NCBI GenBank assembly: GCA_017465545.1
Contig: JAFTVY010000096.1
Location: 1-34,577, forward strand
Length of the DNA: 34,577 nucleotides
DNA from: Ruminiclostridium sp.
GTDB lineage: Bacteria > Bacillota > Clostridia > Oscillospirales > Ruminococcaceae
Direction: 5' to 3'
In this document: one piece after another, positions 7,468-14,960 of the stretch
Position numbering within the stretch: position 1 is the first letter of the stretch
How the letters are laid out: each line of letters begins with the position of its first letter
The notes under the pieces: generated by a model
Told to the model about the DNA's origin: nothing
What the model saw: only the letters and a program-made list of their open reading frames with translations
Databases searched by the model: none
Made by a program: the position numbers and the translations under genes

Positions 7468-7500
7468 CTAACTTTCTTACAAAAGTTAGTTTTCGCTAAC
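7468..7500. repeat. Inverted repeats upstream of the riboswitch promoter
   Basis: CTAACTTT (7468-7475) and AAAGTTAG (7482-7489) form an 8-bp dyad with a 6-base centre. GTTAG (7485-7489) also pairs with CTAAC (7496-7500). The element lies about 18 bases upstream of the minus-strand -35 box and about 50 bases upstream of the plus-strand promoter, so it could be an operator for either. No binder is identified. Confidence 0.4.
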
Positions 7501-7548
7501 CAAAATGTTTATAAATACTGTACAAAAGTGGGAAAATGCCTGAAAACC

Positions 7549-7577
7549 TTGATTTTAAGAGGAAAATATGGTACAAT
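7549..7577 (+). promoter_or_regulatory. Sigma-A-type promoter for the PHP-domain gene
   Basis: TTGATT at 7549-7554 and TACAAT at 7572-7577 are separated by 17 bases, 37 bases before the ATG at 7615. AAAGGTGA at 7598-7604 is the ribosome binding site. Confidence 0.7.
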
Positions 7578-7614
7578 TTTAAAAAAAGGGATATGTGAAA
7601 GGTGAAAAGAAAAA

Positions 7615-8295
7615 ATGTACAAATACGAACTTCATATGCACACAAAGGAAGGTAGTGCCTGTGCCGTGGATACCGTCCACGATATGATAAAAAAATACAA
7701 GAGTCTTGGCTATACGGGTATGGCGGTAACCAATCATTTTTACTGCGGCAATACTTCGGTAAGCAGAAATCAGACCTGGAGCGAATTTGTCATGGAGTAT
7801 GCAAGAGCATATTATGAGGGACAGAAAACCGCAAAAGAGCTGGATTTTGATTTGCTGTTCGGTATAGAACAGGGCTACGGAGACGGAAGAGAGATTCTGG
7901 TATACGGCGTAGAGCCTGAATTTATAGCCGAGAGACCTTCTTTAAGAGAGGAAAATCTTGAATTATGGTCAGAAGAGATCAGGAAGGCCGGCGGCTTTGT
8001 AGCCTATGCCCACCCCTTCCGCAACAGAGAATATATAAAGGATCCAGACGCTGTACCCGACCTTAAATACGTTGATGGTATTGAGGTGCATAATTTCTGC
8101 AATCAGCCCCAGGATAACGAAAAGGCACAGCGCATTTTCGGAAATTCAGGTACAATCCTCATTGCAGGCAGTGATATGCACAGCGTAAATTTTGAGAAGG
8201 CAAACGGCGTGCTTTTAAAAACCAGAGTCAAAACCACTGCCGAGCTGGCAAGGATTCTTCTTTCAGGAGATTTTAAGCTTTCTATCGGAGAATAA
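7615..8295 (+). CDS. PHP-domain metal-dependent phosphoesterase
   Basis: A 226-residue single-domain protein of the PHP (polymerase and histidinol phosphatase) superfamily. Metal-binding motifs appear in the expected order: HMH at residues 7-9, Glu12, TNHF with His41, AYAHPF with His133, and GSDMHS with Asp187 and His189. These would hold two or three divalent metals for phosphate-ester hydrolysis in the cytoplasm. Its length fits stand-alone PHP proteins, which include histidinol phosphatases and nucleotide or oligonucleotide phosphatases. No histidine-biosynthesis gene is nearby, so the substrate is not assigned. It has its own promoter and a terminator straight after, so it appears monocistronic. 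Confidence 0.87.
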   Translation: MYKYELHMHTKEGSACAVDTVHDMIKKYKSLGYTGMAVTNHFYCGNTSVSRNQTWSEFVMEYARAYYEGQKTAKELDFDLLFGIEQGYGDGREILVYGVEPEFIAERPSLREENLELWSEEIRKAGGFVAYAHPFRNREYIKDPDAVPDLKYVDGIEVHNFCNQPQDNEKAQRIFGNSGTILIAGSDMHSVNFEKANGVLLKTRVKTTAELARILLSGDFKLSIGE

Positions 8296-8303
8296 AAACC
8301 TAT

Positions 8304-8340
8304 CCCCGTTGCTATCGTAAGGATAACAACGGGGTATTTT
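8304..8340. terminator. Terminator between the PHP gene and a convergent gene
   Basis: CCCCGTTG (8304-8311) pairs with CAACGGGG (8327-8334), with extra TATC/GATA pairing inside, and is followed by TATTTTTATA. On the minus strand it is also followed by a T-rich run, so it may end both convergent genes. Confidence 0.8.
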
Positions 8341-9788
8341 TATATTATGAAGCCGAAGCTGTTTAAAATATCATCCATATCTATTTCGGAATAGTTGCCG
8401 TTTTTGATATTTTCAATCAGCTTACTGTCTACGCCAAGGCTTGTAAGGAGGTTTGCATCCTCTATAACCTCAAATATCTTATTATCTTCAAGATATTCCT
8501 TTATCTCGTTTATTCTCAGCTCCTCGGCAAGCTCACCATTCTGGAGTCTGTCGATAAAGTCCAGCACCTCATCTGCAGGAAGCTCATTATCGGCTATCTT
8601 CTGAAGTATATCGTGCTTTTCGATATATTCGGTCACCTTGTCAGCCATTTCGCCGCCTGCTACGTTGCTGATATTCTCCTTTATTACCGTTGAAAGAACG
8701 TCCTTGGGTATAAGAGGAGATTTTACAAGGAGCTTTGCCGCCTGAAGCTTTGACGTCTCACCTGATTTTACCTTCTGTGCCACGTCAAGGAGCAGTAAAA
8801 CGTCCTCCTCTGTGCCGTCAAGGGAAATGCTTTCGGGATAAACGTAGCTTTTATCTGAAATGATATATCTTACAGCGTAGGAAAGTACGTAGCGCAATAC
8901 CACGTCTCTCCATTCGAGTGAATATATTTTTTCGACAACCGCTCTCTTATCCTCTATATCAAAGACCTTCTGCAGAAGGTTACCCTCCTCTAAGAGCTTA
9001 TTTTCATCGGCAATTACGTAAAGCCCGTCTACCGTAGCAAGGTCCTTATCAAGTGCTGTCCTTGTGCCGTAGCCGTCAAAGTTATATACGGATTTTAAAA
9101 GCTCGTCATCGGTACTGTTTACAAATCCGCTGATACCGCTGTTTATAAGAGAAAGCCTTGTGTCCGCATCCGCCTCAAGCACGCCGGTATCAAAGAATAT
9201 ATCAACGTAGGTTCTGTTATTGTGAAGCAGTTCTTCTACCATCTCTTCCGAAGGCTTATTTATAAGCTGTGTTATGGTATCGGCTCTTTTCGTTTCCTCG
9301 AAAATATTTATCCTGCCCACAAGGAAGGTAAATAATAGCACCAGCGGAACGGATACCGCCGCTAAGGAAAGACCTGCAATTTTAGATCTGGTATCTCCCT
9401 GCTCCTTACTGCATTTTAATATTTTTCTTATTATAAGTGCCGCCACAGAAAAGAGAATAAAGAAAAGTATAAATAAAATCACCGCAACAGGTATCTCGAA
9501 AAGCTTTCTGATACTGCTATCAACTACGCCGGACAGCTGTTGTTTTCCAAGTCCTATTTTTTCCGTAGCATTATACAGCTTGTCGGAAAGCTCTGCTACA
9601 ATCGGCATACCGGCAAGCGTTCCTGCCAGAACGGGTGTCAGGAAAAAGGCACAGACTGTAGCTGTAACGGATATTCCGGATACTGCAAGTCCACCCTTCC
9701 AGCCTTTTTTATAGCCGTACAGTCCAAGGCATATTGCCGCTATAACGGCAACAGCTACGTAGACGGTTATTATGATGGTATTCAGCAT
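8340..9788 (-). CDS. Multi-pass membrane protein, N-terminus CvpA-like
   Basis: A 482-residue protein of unknown function. The N-terminal third has four hydrophobic helices (about residues 3-26, 34-58, 99-122 and 136-158), including the sequence GLYGYKKGWKGGL after the first helix. This resembles the CvpA family, where a G-x-x-KG segment follows the first helix. The remaining 320 residues are soluble, acidic and mainly helical. No catalytic motif is recognised. The start is supported by AAAGGAGTGA just before the ATG. The gene has its own promoter and is not in an operon with recognisable partners. CvpA proteins have been linked to colicin V production and envelope integrity; applying that here is speculative. 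Confidence 0.7.
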   Translation of the reverse strand: MLNTIIITVYVAVAVIAAICLGLYGYKKGWKGGLAVSGISVTATVCAFFLTPVLAGTLAGMPIVAELSDKLYNATEKIGLGKQQLSGVVDSSIRKLFEIPVAVILFILFFILFSVAALIIRKILKCSKEQGDTRSKIAGLSLAAVSVPLVLLFTFLVGRINIFEETKRADTITQLINKPSEEMVEELLHNNRTYVDIFFDTGVLEADADTRLSLINSGISGFVNSTDDELLKSVYNFDGYGTRTALDKDLATVDGLYVIADENKLLEEGNLLQKVFDIEDKRAVVEKIYSLEWRDVVLRYVLSYAVRYIISDKSYVYPESISLDGTEEDVLLLLDVAQKVKSGETSKLQAAKLLVKSPLIPKDVLSTVIKENISNVAGGEMADKVTEYIEKHDILQKIADNELPADEVLDFIDRLQNGELAEELRINEIKEYLEDNKIFEVIEDANLLTSLGVDSKLIENIKNGNYSEIDMDDILNSFGFII

Positions 9789-9823
9789 AACGTCACTCCT
9801 TTGTCAATTTATGGCTTTATTTT

Positions 9824-9852
9824 ATTATATACCCGCTCAAAAAAAATTGCAA
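9824..9852 (-). promoter_or_regulatory. Promoter of the CvpA-like membrane protein gene
   Basis: On the minus strand TTGCAA (9852-9847) and TATAAT (9829-9824) are 17 bases apart, about 36 bases before the start codon at 9788. Confidence 0.75.
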
Positions 9853-9874
9853 GCTTTTTCCTGTATCTTATACA
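9847..9874 (+). promoter_or_regulatory. Possible divergent promoter of the PTS gene
   Basis: The same palindromic TTGCAA at 9847-9852, read on the plus strand, is followed 16 bases later by TATACA at 9869-9874, about 64 bases before the ATG at 9938. The match is weaker than the opposing promoter. Confidence 0.4.
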
Positions 9875-9937
9875 AATAAAATGCACTATTCTGCAAATAC
9901 TTAATTTCAGAATCATTCAGAAAACAAAGGAGCAATT

Positions 9938-12112
9938 ATGAAAAATTCTGAAACAATCAGTATATTTTCGCCCTTGAACGGCGTTGCAATATCACTTGAT
10001 GAAGTAAAGGATGACGTATTCAGGGACAGAATATTAGGAGACGGCTGTGCAATTATTCCTTCGGACGGAAATATATACAGCCCCGTAGACGGCGTTATAT
10101 CGTCGGTTGCCGAAACAAAGCACGCCATAGGCTTTGAAACGGATAACGGAATATCGGTGCTTGTCCACTTCGGAGTTGATACGGTATCGCTGAAGGGCGT
10201 CGGCTTTAAGCTTAAGGTAAACGTTGGTGACAGAGTAGAAAAAGGTCAGCTTGTGGCGGTTGCGGATATTGATTTTATCAAGGCGGCAGGTATTGATATA
10301 ACTACGCCCGTTATAATCTGCGAGGATACGGAGGAATACAGCGTCGAAGCTACTACCGGAAATATGCAGAAGGGTGACGCTCTTATCACCATAAGGAAAA
10401 AGACGGCTGATAACATAGAAAAAAGCGGAGTGGTTGCAGAAGAAAATATCAAGGAAAAGAAAAAGAAGCGTTCTCTTATAAATTTTGAATTTCTGCAGAA
10501 GCTTGGCAAGGTGCTTATGGTAGTAATTGCGGTAATGCCTGCGGCAGGACTTATGATAAGTATAGGCAAGCTTATTATGATGGCAGGCGGAGATACGGCA
10601 ATAATAAACACTATCGGCAGCGTTATGGAGAATATAGGCTGGACTATAATCAGCAATCTGCATATTCTGTTTGCCGTAGCTATAGGTGGTAGCTGGGCAA
10701 AGGACAAGGCAGGCGGCGCCTTTGCCGCTCTGCTATGCTTTATACTGATAAACAGTATCACCGGTGCTGTTTTCGGTGTTACCGCCGCTATGCTGTCAGA
10801 ACCCGGTGCGGTGGTATATTCCTTATTCGGTCAGGAAATGGCTGTAGAAAACTATTTCACCTCGGTGCTTGGCGCACCTGCTCTTAATATGGGCGTATTC
10901 GTAGGTATAATATCAGGCTTTTTAGGTGGCGTTATCTATAACAAATTCTATAATTTCAGGGGACTTCCCAACGCCCTTGCCTTTTTCAACGGCAAGCGAT
11001 TTGTACCGCTGGTGGTTATTCTGTGGTCGGTGATAGCCTCTCTCATACTTGCTATAGTGTGGCCTCTTGTACAGTCGGGAATAAACGCCTTCGGCGTATG
11101 GATAGCTTCTTCTGCGGACAGCTCGCCATTGCTTGCTCCCTTTATCTACGGCACGCTGGAAAGACTGCTCCTCCCCTTCGGTCTTCACCATATGCTGACT
11201 ATTCCTATGAATTACACCAGCTTCGGCGGTAGCTATATAATCGGCACGGGTGTAAACGCAGGTCAGACGGTATTCGGTCAGGATCCTTTATGGCTTGCCT
11301 GGGTAACGGATCTTATAAACTTCAAGGCGCTTGGCGATACTGCCGCCTATGAAAATCTGTTGGCTACCGTAGTTCCTGCAAGATTCAAGGTCGGACAGAT
11401 GATAGGCTCTATGGGACTTCTTCTCGGTATAGGACTCGGTATGTACAGAAGAGTTGACAAGGACAAGAGAAGGAAATACCGCTCTATCTATATTTCGACT
11501 GCTCTTGCAGTATTTCTGACAGGTGTAACCGAGCCTATAGAATTTATGTTTATGTTCTGTGCTCTGCCCCTTTATATCGTTTATGCGGTGCTTCAGGGTA
11601 TTGCCTTTGCCATGTCGGGAGTAATAGATTTAAGACTGCATTCCTTCGGTAGTATAGAGCTTCTTACAAGACTGCCGATGTCGATAGAAGCAGGTCTTAC
11701 GGGAGATATTATAAACTTTGTTATTACAACTATAGCGTTCCTTGTTATAGGCTATTTCGTATCCTATTTTATGATAGGAAAATTCCGCTACGCTACCCCT
11801 GGCAGACTGGGTAACTATACACTTGATATAAACAGCGACAACGTAACGGAAAGCAGGACGGAAGGCGTTTCCGATAATAACAGCAGAGCGGAAAAGATAA
11901 TTTCTCTACTTGGCGGCAGAGATAATATAACCGACGTTGACGCCTGCATGACAAGGCTTCGTGTATCTGTAGAAAATACGGATATAGTGGCAGAGGAAAA
12001 GGAATGGAAGAAGCTCGGTGCGTTAGGTCTTATAAAAAAGGACGGCGGCATTCAGGCTATATTCGGTCCCGAAGCTGACGTGCTGAAATCCGATATAAAC
12101 GATATTCTTTAA
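9938..12112 (+). CDS. PTS enzyme II of the glucose/GlcNAc class (EIIA-EIIC-EIIB)
   Basis: A 724-residue fusion of all three sugar-specific PTS parts. Residues 1-150 are EIIA of the glucose type, with the two conserved histidines in KHAIGF (His62) and VHFGVDTV (His77, the phosphorylated one). After a basic linker, residues about 160-610 are the EIIC channel with many helices and the hallmark GVTEPIEF. Residues about 645-724 are EIIB, with phospho-Cys670 in DACMTRLRV. It imports and phosphorylates a hexose, probably glucose, N-acetylglucosamine or a glucoside; the sequence does not decide which. The A-C-B order differs from the common C-B-A order. HPr and Enzyme I lie one gene downstream. The ATG follows AAAGGAG. 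Confidence 0.93.
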   Translation: MKNSETISIFSPLNGVAISLDEVKDDVFRDRILGDGCAIIPSDGNIYSPVDGVISSVAETKHAIGFETDNGISVLVHFGVDTVSLKGVGFKLKVNVGDRVEKGQLVAVADIDFIKAAGIDITTPVIICEDTEEYSVEATTGNMQKGDALITIRKKTADNIEKSGVVAEENIKEKKKKRSLINFEFLQKLGKVLMVVIAVMPAAGLMISIGKLIMMAGGDTAIINTIGSVMENIGWTIISNLHILFAVAIGGSWAKDKAGGAFAALLCFILINSITGAVFGVTAAMLSEPGAVVYSLFGQEMAVENYFTSVLGAPALNMGVFVGIISGFLGGVIYNKFYNFRGLPNALAFFNGKRFVPLVVILWSVIASLILAIVWPLVQSGINAFGVWIASSADSSPLLAPFIYGTLERLLLPFGLHHMLTIPMNYTSFGGSYIIGTGVNAGQTVFGQDPLWLAWVTDLINFKALGDTAAYENLLATVVPARFKVGQMIGSMGLLLGIGLGMYRRVDKDKRRKYRSIYISTALAVFLTGVTEPIEFMFMFCALPLYIVYAVLQGIAFAMSGVIDLRLHSFGSIELLTRLPMSIEAGLTGDIINFVITTIAFLVIGYFVSYFMIGKFRYATPGRLGNYTLDINSDNVTESRTEGVSDNNSRAEKIISLLGGRDNITDVDACMTRLRVSVENTDIVAEEKEWKKLGALGLIKKDGGIQAIFGPEADVLKSDINDIL

Positions 12113-12124
12113 GGTGGGATATTT

Positions 12125-12955
12125 ATAAAACTGCTGACGCTGAACACTCATAGTCTTATAGAAGAAAGCTACAGAGAAAAGCTTGGCGCTTTTGTAAAGG
12201 CTGTATATGAGATAAGACCTGATATAATCGCACTTCAGGAGGTCAACCAGAGCATAGAAGGGGCGCAGATAAAAGCTCCTCCCCGCTTTACCCCGCCCGA
12301 TGATAAAACAATAGTAAAAAGCGACAACCACGCTTTAAGCGTAATAAATATGCTCTCCCGTATGGGAGTCGATTACTACTGGAGCTATAAGAATATAAAA
12401 AATGGCTACGGCATTTTTGACGAAGGCATAGCTGTGCTGTCAAAAAGCAGGATAACAAAGGCTGTCTGCCTTACCGTAAGCCGTGAGGATAATTATAGCG
12501 ACTGGCGCACAAGAAAGCTTCTTGGCGTTAAGGTAAAGGATTATCCCGACGATATATTTTTCTCCGTGCATTACGGCTGGTGGAATGACAGCGACAGCTT
12601 TGCCGACCAATGGCTGAAGACTATTAACGGCATCAGAGGATATAAAAGCATCTGGCTTATGGGGGATTTCAATAATCCAGCGGAAATAAAAGGCGAAGGC
12701 TACAGTCTTGTATCGGCGTCAGGCTTTTACGACAGCTTTTTAAGGGCGCAGTCAAGGGATGACGGCATTACCGTAAACGGAATAATCGACGGCTGGCGGG
12801 ACAGAATAAAAAGCGACGCCGGCGGTATGAGGATCGATCAGATATGGGGCTGTAGGAAAGCAGAAATATTAAGCCACAGAATAATTTTTGACGGGAAAAA
12901 TTATCCTGTAATATCAGATCATTACGGAATTATCACTGAAATAAAAATACCTTAA
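12125..12955 (+). CDS. Endonuclease/exonuclease/phosphatase-family protein with apparent AUA start
   Basis: A 276-residue EEP-superfamily hydrolase. The catalytic motifs are in order: LLTLNTHS (Asn7), IIALQEVN (Glu39), WLMGDFNNP (Asp181, Asn183), RIDQIWG, and ISDHYG (Asp265, His266). The first ATG in frame is at 12350, which would remove the first two motifs, so the gene must start earlier. From the PTS stop at 12112 to 12350 the frame is open but has no ATG, GTG or TTG. AUA at 12125 lies 7 bases after AAGGTGG and gives the expected N-terminus MKLLTLNTHS. CTG at 12131 is the alternative. The gene follows the PTS gene in the same frame and is probably co-transcribed. The substrate (nucleic acid, sugar phosphate or lipid) is unknown. 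Confidence 0.8.
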   Translation: MKLLTLNTHSLIEESYREKLGAFVKAVYEIRPDIIALQEVNQSIEGAQIKAPPRFTPPDDKTIVKSDNHALSVINMLSRMGVDYYWSYKNIKNGYGIFDEGIAVLSKSRITKAVCLTVSREDNYSDWRTRKLLGVKVKDYPDDIFFSVHYGWWNDSDSFADQWLKTINGIRGYKSIWLMGDFNNPAEIKGEGYSLVSASGFYDSFLRAQSRDDGITVNGIIDGWRDRIKSDAGGMRIDQIWGCRKAEILSHRIIFDGKNYPVISDHYGIITEIKIP

Positions 12956-12963
12956 AAATAGGC

Positions 12964-12992
12964 TTGCATAAAGCGAAAAATAATAGTATAAT
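12964..12992 (+). promoter_or_regulatory. Sigma-A-type promoter of the HPr-Enzyme I operon
   Basis: TTGCAT at 12964-12969 and TATAAT at 12987-12992 are 17 bases apart, 33 bases before the HPr ATG. AAAGGAAGG precedes the start. Confidence 0.8.
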
Positions 12993-13025
12993 AAAAGTAT
13001 AAACCAAGAAAGGAAGGTATCGTTT

Positions 13026-13283
13026 ATGAAGAGCTTTCAGTATGTAATAACGGACGAGCTGGGACTCCATGCAAGACCTGCGGGAATGCTTGCGAAGGAG
13101 GCTAAGAACTACGACAGCGAAATAACTATCACAAAGGGTGATAAGACAGTTTCCTGCACAAGACTTATGGCTGTTATGGGTATGTGCATCAAAAAGGGCG
13201 ATACCGTAACCGTGACTGTAAACGGTGGGGATGAAGAAGCGACCTTCACCGCCATCAAGGAATTTTTTGAAGCAAACGTTTAG
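13026..13283 (+). CDS. ptsH: Phosphocarrier protein HPr with Arg in place of Ser46
   Basis: An 85-residue HPr of standard length. The phosphorylation site is intact: GLHARPAG with His15 and Arg17. It passes phosphate from Enzyme I (next gene, after 25 bases) to the EIIA domain of sugar transporters such as the one at 9938. Aligned on KTV and MxVMxxxIxKG, the region that reads NLKSIMGVMSLGIAKG in Bacillus HPr here reads SCTRLMAVMGMCIKKG. Arg46 therefore replaces Ser46, the residue that HPr kinase phosphorylates for carbon catabolite repression in Firmicutes. Transport function should be preserved. Control by HPr kinase and CcpA through this protein is doubtful unless another HPr or Crh exists elsewhere. 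Confidence 0.95.
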   Translation: MKSFQYVITDELGLHARPAGMLAKEAKNYDSEITITKGDKTVSCTRLMAVMGMCIKKGDTVTVTVNGGDEEATFTAIKEFFEANV

Positions 13284-13308
13284 ATTTTTTAAAAGCAAAG
13301 GAAAAGCT

Positions 13309-14952
13309 ATGTTAAGATTCATCGGAAAGGGAGTTTATCCCGCTGTAGCCATCGGCAGAATATCGGTAACCAAAAAAAGTACCGCAATATCACAAATACA
13401 GCCGTCGGACAAGAAGACAGACAACTACTCCGATGAGCTGAAAAGATTTGAAAAGGCGAAGGAAACTGCCGTCGGACAGCTGAAAAGGATCTATGAAAAG
13501 GCTGTATCGGAAACGGGAGAGGAAGCCGCAGGGATATTTGATATTCATATGATGCTCATTGAGGATGAGGACTTCAACGAGGCTGTACTCGGTATGCTGG
13601 AAGAGGGCTATAACGCAGAGTATTCCGTAGCAAATGCAGGAAGGATCTTTTCCGACAGCTTTGCCGCTATGGATGACGATTATATGAAGGAAAGATCCGC
13701 TGATATAAGGGATATTTCCGACAGAATACTCTCCTGCCTTTCGGGAAATGAAAACAGCAACGAAGCAGACGGTGATAATCTTATAATCTGTGCCGACGAT
13801 CTGACGCCCAGCGAAACCATGTCTATTGACAGAAGTCGGGTGGTAGCCTTTGTTACCGCCTACGGCTCGGCAAACTCCCACACGGCGATACTTGCAAGAA
13901 GCATGGGCATTCCTGCCATAATCGGAATGGGCGAGGATTTTATAAGTCAGCTGTCAGAGGGTGATAGCGCTGTTGTGGACGGTGAAACGGGCGAGCTTAT
14001 TATTGTTCCCGACGAAAAAACTCTTGAAGCCTTTATAAAAAAACAGAATCGTCAGAAAGCCGAAAAAGCTCTTATAGAGGAAAACAGAGGCAAGGAGAAT
14101 ATAACCCTTGACGGCAGAAGAATAGATATTTTTGCAAACATCGGAAGTATAGACAACGTAAAATCCGCCATAGAAAACGATGCGGGCGGCATAGGTCTTT
14201 TCAGAAGCGAATTTATTTATCTTGACAGAGACAGCTACCCCTCGGAGGAGGAGCAGTTTAACATCTATAAAAAAGTTCTGTCGATGATGGAAAATAAAAA
14301 AGTAGTTATACGTACCCTTGATATAGGTGCAGATAAAAATGCTGAATATTTCGATATACCGAAGGAAGAAAACCCTGCTTTAGGACTTCGTGCGATAAGG
14401 CTGTGCCTTGCAAGACCTGAAATATTTGAGACACAGCTGAGAGCTTTATTCAGAGCGTCGGTATACGGCAATCTCGCAGTTATGTTCCCGATGATTTCAA
14501 GCGAGAATGAGCTTATAAGAGTCCGTGAAATATGCGACAAGGTTAAAAACCAGCTTAAAGCAGAGAATATCCCCTATGACGAAAACACCGAAATCGGCAT
14601 TATGGTAGAAACTCCTGCCGCCGCTGTAATAAGCGACAAGCTTGCAAAGCTATGTGACTTTTTCAGCATAGGCACAAACGATCTTACTCAGTACACTACC
14701 GCCTGCGACAGACAGAATCCCTATCTTGACAAATACTCGGATACGGAGAACACCGCTGTTTTAAGGCTTATTGAATATACCGCAAAATCTGCCCACGAAA
14801 ACGGAATATGGGTAGGCATCTGCGGAGAGCTGGCGGCTGACACGTCCCTTACGGAAAAATTCATAAATATAGGGATAGACGAATTATCGGTAACGCCATC
14901 CTTCATTTTAAAGGTACGAGACAAGGTAAGAAGGACAAAAAAAGAAGGATGA
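13309..14952 (+). CDS. ptsI: PTS Enzyme I (phosphoenolpyruvate-protein phosphotransferase)
   Basis: A 547-residue Enzyme I, close to the usual 550-575. The N-terminal HPr-binding and phosphohistidine domains include SANSHTAILARSMGIPA with the phosphorylated His191. The C-terminal PEP-binding barrel has FRSEFIYLDR, RTLDIGADKN, SIGTNDLTQYTTACDRQNP and GICGELAAD with catalytic Cys505. It transfers phosphate from PEP to HPr in the cytoplasm. I chose the ATG at 13309 because GCAAAGGAAAAGCT precedes it and the protein then begins MLRFIGKGV as in other Enzymes I. The open frame back to 13225 would overlap HPr by about 60 bases. It is in one operon with ptsH and probably the MFS gene after it. Confidence 0.95.
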   Translation: MLRFIGKGVYPAVAIGRISVTKKSTAISQIQPSDKKTDNYSDELKRFEKAKETAVGQLKRIYEKAVSETGEEAAGIFDIHMMLIEDEDFNEAVLGMLEEGYNAEYSVANAGRIFSDSFAAMDDDYMKERSADIRDISDRILSCLSGNENSNEADGDNLIICADDLTPSETMSIDRSRVVAFVTAYGSANSHTAILARSMGIPAIIGMGEDFISQLSEGDSAVVDGETGELIIVPDEKTLEAFIKKQNRQKAEKALIEENRGKENITLDGRRIDIFANIGSIDNVKSAIENDAGGIGLFRSEFIYLDRDSYPSEEEQFNIYKKVLSMMENKKVVIRTLDIGADKNAEYFDIPKEENPALGLRAIRLCLARPEIFETQLRALFRASVYGNLAVMFPMISSENELIRVREICDKVKNQLKAENIPYDENTEIGIMVETPAAAVISDKLAKLCDFFSIGTNDLTQYTTACDRQNPYLDKYSDTENTAVLRLIEYTAKSAHENGIWVGICGELAADTSLTEKFINIGIDELSVTPSFILKVRDKVRRTKKEG

Positions 14953-14960
14953 CAAACTGA

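Noticed and set aside
10034-10761. Two long minus-strand frames (209 and 171 residues) inside the PTS gene
   Set aside because: The sense frame codes for a complete EIIA-EIIC region with conserved motifs, and the antisense products have no recognisable domain or start signal.
12110-12125. Read-through fusion of the PTS protein with the EEP protein, which are in the same frame
   Set aside because: The TAA is a strong stop, EIIB is complete at its C-terminus, and a ribosome binding site lies right at the junction; separate initiation at AUA explains the data better.
13225-13308. Longer start for Enzyme I inside the HPr gene
   Set aside because: The added residues are out-of-frame HPr sequence; the start at 13309 has its own ribosome binding site and gives the standard N-terminus.
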